In this document: one piece after another, positions 61,041 through 64,000 of the stretch
How the letters are laid out: each line of letters opens with the position of its first letter
Position numbering within the stretch: the stretch's first letter is position 1
NCBI GenBank assembly: GCA_027943335.1
Contig: BSBK01000765.1
Coordinates: forward strand, 1,828,001 to 1,892,000
Source of the DNA: Chamaecyparis obtusa
Lineage: Eukaryota; Streptophyta; Pinopsida; Cupressales; Cupressaceae
Direction: 5' to 3'
DNA length: 64,000 nt
The notes under the pieces: model-generated
What the model was told of the DNA's origin: nothing
The model's database searches: none
The model's input: only the letters and a program-made list of their open reading frames with translations
Translations under genes and position numbers: made by a program

Positions 61041-61329
61041 AGCAATCATTTGGTCCTTTGGATTCAGACCTCTTTCCCTTTGATTTTCCTGTTGATTTCC
61101 CATGATTTCCAGAATTGTTTCCTCTCTCATTCATTTTGCCTTTGCTTTGTGTGTTCAAGACACTTCCAGATGTAGAACTACCTGATCTTTTCCTATGAGT
61201 TTCCTCACTCAGAATCACACTGATAACATCAAATTTTAGGGTATTAGAACCAGAAACAAAGTTACTAACAACCATTACCAAGCCATTCCAACTTTTAGGA
61301 AAAGAACACAAAATCAAGAGAGCCCTAAT

Positions 61330-61764
61330 TTATTCATCAAAAATAACATTTACAGAAGAGAATTGAGTGTTAACTGTATTAAACTGATTCAAATGATTAG
61401 TAATAGATCCAACTTCTACCATCTTCATATTAAACAAACACTTCATGAGAAATACCTTGTTTGAAGCAGAAGGCTTTTCATACAACCTTGCTAGGGTTTC
61501 AATCAACTCTTGAATTGTCGTTGCTTTCATAATAGTAAAAGCCACTGATTGTGCTAGGAATAATTGAATACTTCCAAGTGCCTTTTTGTCAAGAATATCC
61601 GAGTCCTCATTAGTCATTGTTGACAGTTTCTTGGAATTTCCTTCCAATGGCCGCCGTAAATCCTTCTCATAGAGATCGTCCTCCATTTTCATTTTCCATA
61701 GCTGAAAGTTCTGCCCATTAAACTTCTCAACCTTTAGCTTACCCTCATCCATCATTTCTCCCAT
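61330..61764 (-). pseudogene. Copia gag
   Basis: 144 codons open from ATG: VEKFNGQNFQLWKMKMEDDL, SIQLFLAQSVAFTIMKATTI and LARLYEKPSASNKVFLMKCL FNMKM. This is the UBN2/gag-pre type domain of copia elements. The frame ends at 61,330; similarity continues in another frame (61,039-61,317: LCSFPKSWNGLVMVV). Confidence 0.85.
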
Positions 61765-61824
61765 TCAACCGTGAGACTCCCACTAAACCGTGAGACCTTT
61801 CTATAGAGGATAACTAAAAAAAAC

Positions 61825-61839
61825 CTCGTTCTAATACTA
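61825..61839 (-). other. Degraded primer-binding site, copia element
   Basis: TAGTATTAGAACGAG on the minus strand, where TGGTATCAGAGCGAG is expected; two bases from the 5' LTR. Confidence 0.65.
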
Positions 61840-61841
61840 GT

Positions 61842-62143
61842 TGTTAGGATTAACAAGACAAAACTAATAGTTACATACAAATATAACCAATATCAAAAAA
61901 TAAAAAAACCACACATAAGAGAACACAAGACACAAAGATTTAATGTGGTTCACCCAATCCTTGGGCTACGTCCACCAACAATGAGTCCAATATTCTTATT
62001 AGCTAGTGATTATAACCTGATTACAATCTGTAATCCCTTACAACTCAATACCGCTGCAAGAAGCTACTAAAACACATGTCATGAAATCCCTTACCCTAAG
62101 TTATTTTATACAAGCTTTTTGTCACTTTAGGGTTAGAATTGGT
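61842..62143 (-). repeat. 5' LTR of the copia element, truncated
   Basis: 302 bp matching the first part of 57,217-57,683 (TGTTAGGAT, ACACAAAGATTTAATGTGGT, CAATACCGC, TTAGGGTTA). Similarity stops at about 62,143, leaving about 165 bp unaccounted for. Confidence 0.85.
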
Positions 62144-64000
62144 AATTATCTTTTAGATACCCTTACAACTTCTCAAGGATGTTGGATCCAATGGTGAAGT
62201 CTGCACACTTGGTACAACATGGAGAAAGAATGTCCCTTTATTTTATCAACAAGTTCCATTTCCTACCATAACATCTACCACATAATTTCCAAAAATACAA
62301 TTCTATCTGGTACATATATGGGCAATAAATGGGGATATTTAAGACACCCATACACCTTGATGATAGTAGGCTTTCCCATGTAAAACCAATCAACAAATTT
62401 GTGAGTGTGTCCCTTCTTTGGGTCAATGACGAGTGGCCTCAATACTCTCCTCATTTTCAAGTGATATTCTTTCAATTGGGTGATCTAGGGACTTGAAAAT
62501 CACAACAAATGAATCTTGTAAAAATTTATTGTTACAATCCTTGCAATTATTATCCCATAAGTAATACCACATTTTCACAGGTATCCTATTTCTTTCTTTG
62601 TCTAAAATTTCTAACTTTATTCTTTGATTAAAACTTATTCTATTTTGATATAAAATCAAATAAACAAACAAGGAATAGTAATAGAAGTTATTTTTTTTGT
62701 TTCCATGCTATTAGTTGCGTGTAAATTAACCTTCCCTATTTAGAGGTAAAATCAAACTCCAAGTTTACCTCAAGATTTTGGATTCTCATAGCCATAAACA
62801 TTAATTTTGTTGGAATTTTATATTTATAATCTTCTCCAAGTATCAAACATAAGGAAATATATGTTCTTTGAAAAAATATAAGAAATTTATACATAGGGAA
62901 AGGTTCATTTCTCTTTATCACAATAGTCTTGTCCTTTCTACCAATCTTTCTATAATAGACTACCTCATCCTTCTTGAACATTTTCTTCAACCTTTCATAG
63001 TCAATTTTTAACAGCTCAAGATCCATTTTAGTCAAGGATTGCTTGTTCAAAATGAAGCAATCAATAATAATAGACCTTGTAAATACCAACAAAGGTTTTC
63101 CATTATTCATTTTGATGGTTTGAGTTTTAGGATGGTATTTTTATTCTAACACTTGAATTAACTCGACATCCACAAAAAAATTAGGCACAATTAGTTTCAC
63201 CAGATCCATTTAGTCCAAGGGCTTGATACAGGGACCTTACCATCTTTGTTTTTATAGAAGTACTAGAAAACATCTCTTCTTTTCATGGGGATATTATCAT
63301 CCCTACACCCCTATAGCCTATCACTGAACACATTCTTTCCTCTAGTATCCTCTAAACCAGGTAAGGCATCTAATAAATATTTTTCAATGGGTTATTTTTT
63401 TGGGTTAGCATCTTAGTTTTACTCTCAAATTCCTCTCCTTTCTCAGACCTTTTTATCTTTCTAGGCATCTAGAAGTTTTAATTTCTCAACTAAATTTAGT
63501 TTAGAGAGTGTGGGATAACTTGTGATTTTTATTGAGGATTTCAACCTATTTTCCTTCATCAGAGAGCTCACACCATACAATTCATCATCGTTGGATGTGA
63601 AATTCAGTCAAAATTTTAATATTTAATTCAAGCATAGCATTAATAGTTGTACCATCCTTTAAAATATCAAGCTAAGATCACCTAACATCATTTCCCACTT
63701 AAATTCATTCAAATTTTTGTGGTATCATAGCACCACATTATTGGCTTTCATTGTTAGGAGATAATGATAACACTTATCACTATGTTGCACAACTTATTTC
63801 TTATTTATTTTTTCCTTATGTGAATTAGAAGCATATGACCCAACCTTTATTGCTATATCACATTTCATCTTTTGTTGACTATCCCAATCTTGCAATCCAA
63901 TGATGCTTTGCTTTGTATGTTACCATAACATAGAATCCTTGTCACCGTAAGATATGGGTTTTATGAAATAGTGATACCTTTGTAACTTCTCTCTTTCATC
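62144..64000 (-). pseudogene. Unknown split ORF, N-terminal side
   Basis: A decayed minus-strand coding region running to the window edge. The best pieces are 62,736-63,110 (NNGKPLLVFTRSIIIDCFIL, DLELLKIDYERLKKMFKKDE, VVYYRKIGRKDKTIVIKRNE, KYKIPTKLMFMAMRIQNLEV) and 62,423-62,671 (RIPVKMWYYLWDNNCKDCNN, DHPIERISLENEESIEATRH). From 63,200 to 64,000 only scattered fragments are readable. It probably belongs to the same protein as 56,471-57,216, 52,518-52,778 and 50,849-51,628, since strand, order and charge pattern agree. I do not recognise the family; a retroelement or other repeat protein is more likely than a single-copy gene. Confidence 0.45.

Larger units (their letters stand above)
57217..62143 (-). 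mobile_element. Ty1/copia element, decayed
   Basis: Minus-strand order is 5' LTR (61,842-62,143, outer part missing), a mutated PBS, gag (61,330-61,764), zinc knuckle, protease, integrase, reverse transcriptase, RNase H, polypurine tract (CCAAGTGGGATATTG) and 3' LTR (57,217-57,683). Integrase before reverse transcriptase marks it as copia. Stops, frameshifts and altered key residues make it inactive. No target duplication can be shown because the 5' LTR end is lost. Confidence 0.9.

Overview
The window looks like nuclear DNA of a seed plant with a large, repeat-rich genome. It is AT-rich, holds one convincing intron-containing host gene in 64 kb, and is otherwise filled with old, mutated plant transposable elements: Ty3/gypsy chromovirus, Ty1/copia, L1-type LINEs, tRNA-derived SINE-like units, foldback elements and a TIR element. 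A gymnosperm such as a conifer would fit the low gene density and the age of the elements, but that is inference and no species is claimed.

Layout. 1-8 kb: A-rich unknown sequence, two SINE-like units, a copia LTR remnant (about 2.25-2.95 kb), the 3' part of a LINE ORF2 (3.1-4.5 kb) and a strand-biased decayed tract (5.9-7.9 kb). 8-17 kb: mostly empty AT-rich DNA with a PIF1-like helicase fragment (8.3-8.6 kb), tandem duplications and a half copy of a foldback element (14.6 kb). 17-22.6 kb: a LINE ORF1 remnant interrupted by an unassigned TIR transposon of about 3.3 kb (18,363-21,639), then a run of SINE-like units. 22.6-28 kb: very AT-rich DNA with one more LINE ORF1 remnant and a long hairpin.

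28.4-31.3 kb, minus strand: a complete seven-exon LONELY GUY (LOG) cytokinin-activating enzyme gene. All splice sites are GT-AG and phases join cleanly to give 220 residues. Several of its introns carry recent tandem duplications, and a 42-bp minisatellite lies about 0.85 kb upstream. 32.4-42 kb: sparse sequence with an orphan GC-richer ORF, a long TA microsatellite, a LINE-like 3' end and a possible miniature LTR (TRIM-like) element.

42-64 kb: a nest of minus-strand retroelements. A chromodomain gypsy element (42,000-49,607) carries a 301-bp palindromic insertion in its 5' LTR. Beyond it lies an unrecognised, decayed minus-strand coding region that has been split by three LTR insertions: a solo LTR (51,629-52,517, TSD CTTTG), a gag-protease-only gypsy element without pol (52,779-56,470, TSD CAACA) and a copia element (57,217-62,143). 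Removing the first two restores reading frame across the junctions, which gives the order of events.

Most promising for novelty: the TIR element with its subterminal motifs and unknown multi-exon gene; the non-autonomous gag-pro gypsy element; the split unknown ORF; and the foldback family with a 13-bp target duplication.
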